A DNA stretch of 64,000 nucleotides from Gymnothorax reevesii (lineage: Eukaryota > Chordata > Actinopteri > Anguilliformes > Muraenidae), in assembly GCA_029721435.1 (NCBI GenBank), contig CM056574.1:75807501-75871500 (forward strand), written 5' to 3'. The translations under genes were made by a program, and so were the position numbers. Of this stretch, positions 63,601 to 64,000 are shown one piece after another (the stretch's first letter is position 1; the number at the start of each line of letters is the position of its first letter). A model generated the notes under the pieces. That model was given only the letters and a program-made list of their open reading frames with translations, had not been told where the DNA came from and did no database searches.

Positions 63601-64000
63601 AGAAGCCGTGAGTTTAAACCAGGAGACAAGGTCCTTGTGTTGTTTCCCTTGCAGTCCAATCCATTGCAGGCTAGATTTCATGGTCCTTATGAAATTCTGA
63701 CAAAACTCAATGATCTCAATTACATTGTGAAGACTCCAAATAGGAGAAAACCAAAACAATTGTGTCATATTAACATGCTAAAGCCTTATCATGACAGAAA
63801 TGCTAGGGTTGCAGCTGTCACTTCAGATTCTCCAATGGTCGAAACGTGTGAAGATGAGGGGGAGTTTCAAGATGATGAACCAAGAATTAAAGCTGAAGTT
63901 CTTTCATGTAAATTGTCAAACACTGAAGTGTTGCAAAATCTTGATGTAAAACTCCAGCACTTAGAGCCCTCACAGAGAGATCAGTTTGAAAGGTTGATCA
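60634..64000 (+). CDS. Gmr1-B gag-pol polyprotein (copy 2, partial)
   Basis: Open from 60634 to the window end, covering gag, zinc knuckle, protease, integrase and the stretch before RT; the RT and RNase H lie beyond the window. By eye it differs from copy 1 by Leu to Ser (60890) in the coiled coil, Glu to Lys (61930) just before the protease, and one silent change (62697). It carries the same one-base register problem between the ATG at 60597 and the main frame. Confidence 0.88.
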   Translation, partial: MKSFKKTELLEICRQLELTEVKPAMRKARLAREIVEYYIDENVFAPGDLEQFPVENPNIEMELKLKMLEIEREEKEKQRQFELEKSAREEKQREFEREKEERAERERQRQRDFELEKLDREERLQMEQLKIKIAMKNKFCASQEVKLVPPFSEKDVDNYFQCFEKVAKSCQWPKEHWPLMLQTVLKGKAQQAYSALSADDSSDYEVVKKVILRAYELVLEAYRQKFRGLKKSENQTYVEFANEKQVCFERWCTSMEVKDDFNSLKEMVLVEEFKNCVKDDVKTYLNEKQALNLQSAAKFADEYVLTHKSKFQSSSNNKWSQFQKKGYGDTQDSSPKDKDKSGDGAQKSSNRSDQSVKADSDKSGLVCSYCKKSGHVTTNCWFLKAKKEKEKDTKPNAFVKTRLETPVVDNQSAKLPASCGAKKPNTADFVREKFLPFVSEGFVALNEHTTPVPIYILRDTGASQSLLLMDSLELRDETASGDFILVQGIEGRTVSVPLRSIFLKSDLVTGQVKVGLMSSLPIKGVSLLLGNDLAGGKVVPPVHLTSQPSTEDGDEDPSLYPSCAVTRAMAKKAKEDDVVVPSSTLNSQDSGGSPHDSDWPTMVSPFEDLSDTFISSLFSQPDGSGDSDVSGDLSLSRKRLIEEQTNDPEICVLKRRALPDKEIDAVSVGYYLKDGVLMRKWRPPDIPANADWAVVRQIVVPKVYRNEILTMAHSLPLGGHLGVNKTVDKIMKHFFWPGLRKDVSNFCKTCHTCQVVGKHQLDPPVAPLQPIPAFGEPFSRVIVDCVGPLPKTRSGNQYLLTIMCASTRFPEAIPLRNIKATAISKALIKFFTLFGLPREIQSDQGSNFTSGLFQQVVYELGAKQILSSAYHPESQGALERFHSTLKTMMRTYCYDHEKDWDEGVHLLLFAAREAVQESTGFSPFELVFGHEVRGPLLLLSEQWQEEEPQISLLDYVSKFKERLCAACDLAKENLKSSQGKMKTWYDHKARSREFKPGDKVLVLFPLQSNPLQARFHGPYEILTKLNDLNYIVKTPNRRKPKQLCHINMLKPYHDRNARVAAVTSDSPMVETCEDEGEFQDDEPRIKAEVLSCKLSNTEVLQNLDVKLQHLEPSQRDQFERLI

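Larger units (their letters stand above)
59986..64000 (+). mobile_element. Gmr1-B copy 2, cut by the window end
   Basis: The same element at the same position in the repeat unit as copy 1, with the same left flank CTCC. It is a duplicate made with its flanks rather than a second independent insertion. Confidence 0.92.

Noticed and set aside
59986..64000. Gmr1-B copy 2 as an independent insertion
   Set aside because: The flanking repeat, target site and LTR match copy 1 at a constant offset starting about 1.1 kb before the element, so it was duplicated together with its flank.

Overview
The window is animal nuclear DNA, almost certainly from a teleost fish. It carries a vertebrate sarcoglycan exon with consensus splice sites and transposable elements typical of fish: Gmr1-type Ty3/Gypsy elements, Rex3, L2-like and Tx1-like LINEs, several Tc1/mariner families and Harbinger/hAT relatives. 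Nothing bacterial or viral-genomic is visible apart from one degraded endogenous retrovirus. The only host gene I can support is the first coding exon of a gamma-sarcoglycan-like gene (sgcg) at 27589-27786. Nearly everything else is mobile or repetitive DNA, much of it nested, and the nesting can be read from target-site duplications (TSDs).

Layout. (1) 1-14190: an L2-type LINE on the minus strand, cut by a solo Gmr1 LTR (978-1477), a second solo LTR (1618-2641) and a 5'-truncated Tx1/L1-type LINE (4285-13825). The Tx1 element is itself cut by a young Gmr1 element (Gmr1-A, 4630-9924). (2) 14197-15610: hAT transposase and Gypsy RT debris. (3) 15611-27011: a Tc1/mariner element opened by a stack of insertions: Tc1 > unidentified segment > Rex3 > endogenous retrovirus > Harbinger-like element in the retroviral LTR > a second inverted-repeat element. 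(4) 27589-27786: the sgcg exon in a repeat-rich intronic setting. (5) 29220-34570: Tc1/mariner copies, one split by a 3.1 kb inverted-repeat element with palindromic tandem repeats. (6) 34590-42428: a second L2-type LINE, cut by a Harbinger element with a Myb-like protein remnant and by another LINE. (7) 42437-44022: a hAT-like element with a helicase-like N-terminal fragment, then a broken Tc1. (8) 44023-59985: an array of a structured repeat (about 0.9 kb monomers in roughly 2.6 kb units). It hosts a second Gmr1 family (Gmr1-B) whose insertion and flanks are repeated as a nearly identical 8547-bp tandem duplication running off the window end.

How the parts work together. The two Gmr1 families share a single gag-protease-integrase-RT-RNase H reading frame, with integrase before RT, which is the reverse of ordinary Ty3/Gypsy order. 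They differ in primer: Gmr1-A has a tRNA-Gln binding site and Gmr1-B a tRNA-Pro site. Gmr1-A looks recently moved (LTRs identical by eye) although its RT catalytic core is deleted in frame, so it probably depends on RT supplied in trans. Gmr1-B has a full RT but a one-base frame disruption at the start of gag in both copies.

All alignments, repeat boundaries and family names come from reading the sequence without a database. TSD coordinates and motif positions are direct observations; clade names rest on recalled family features.
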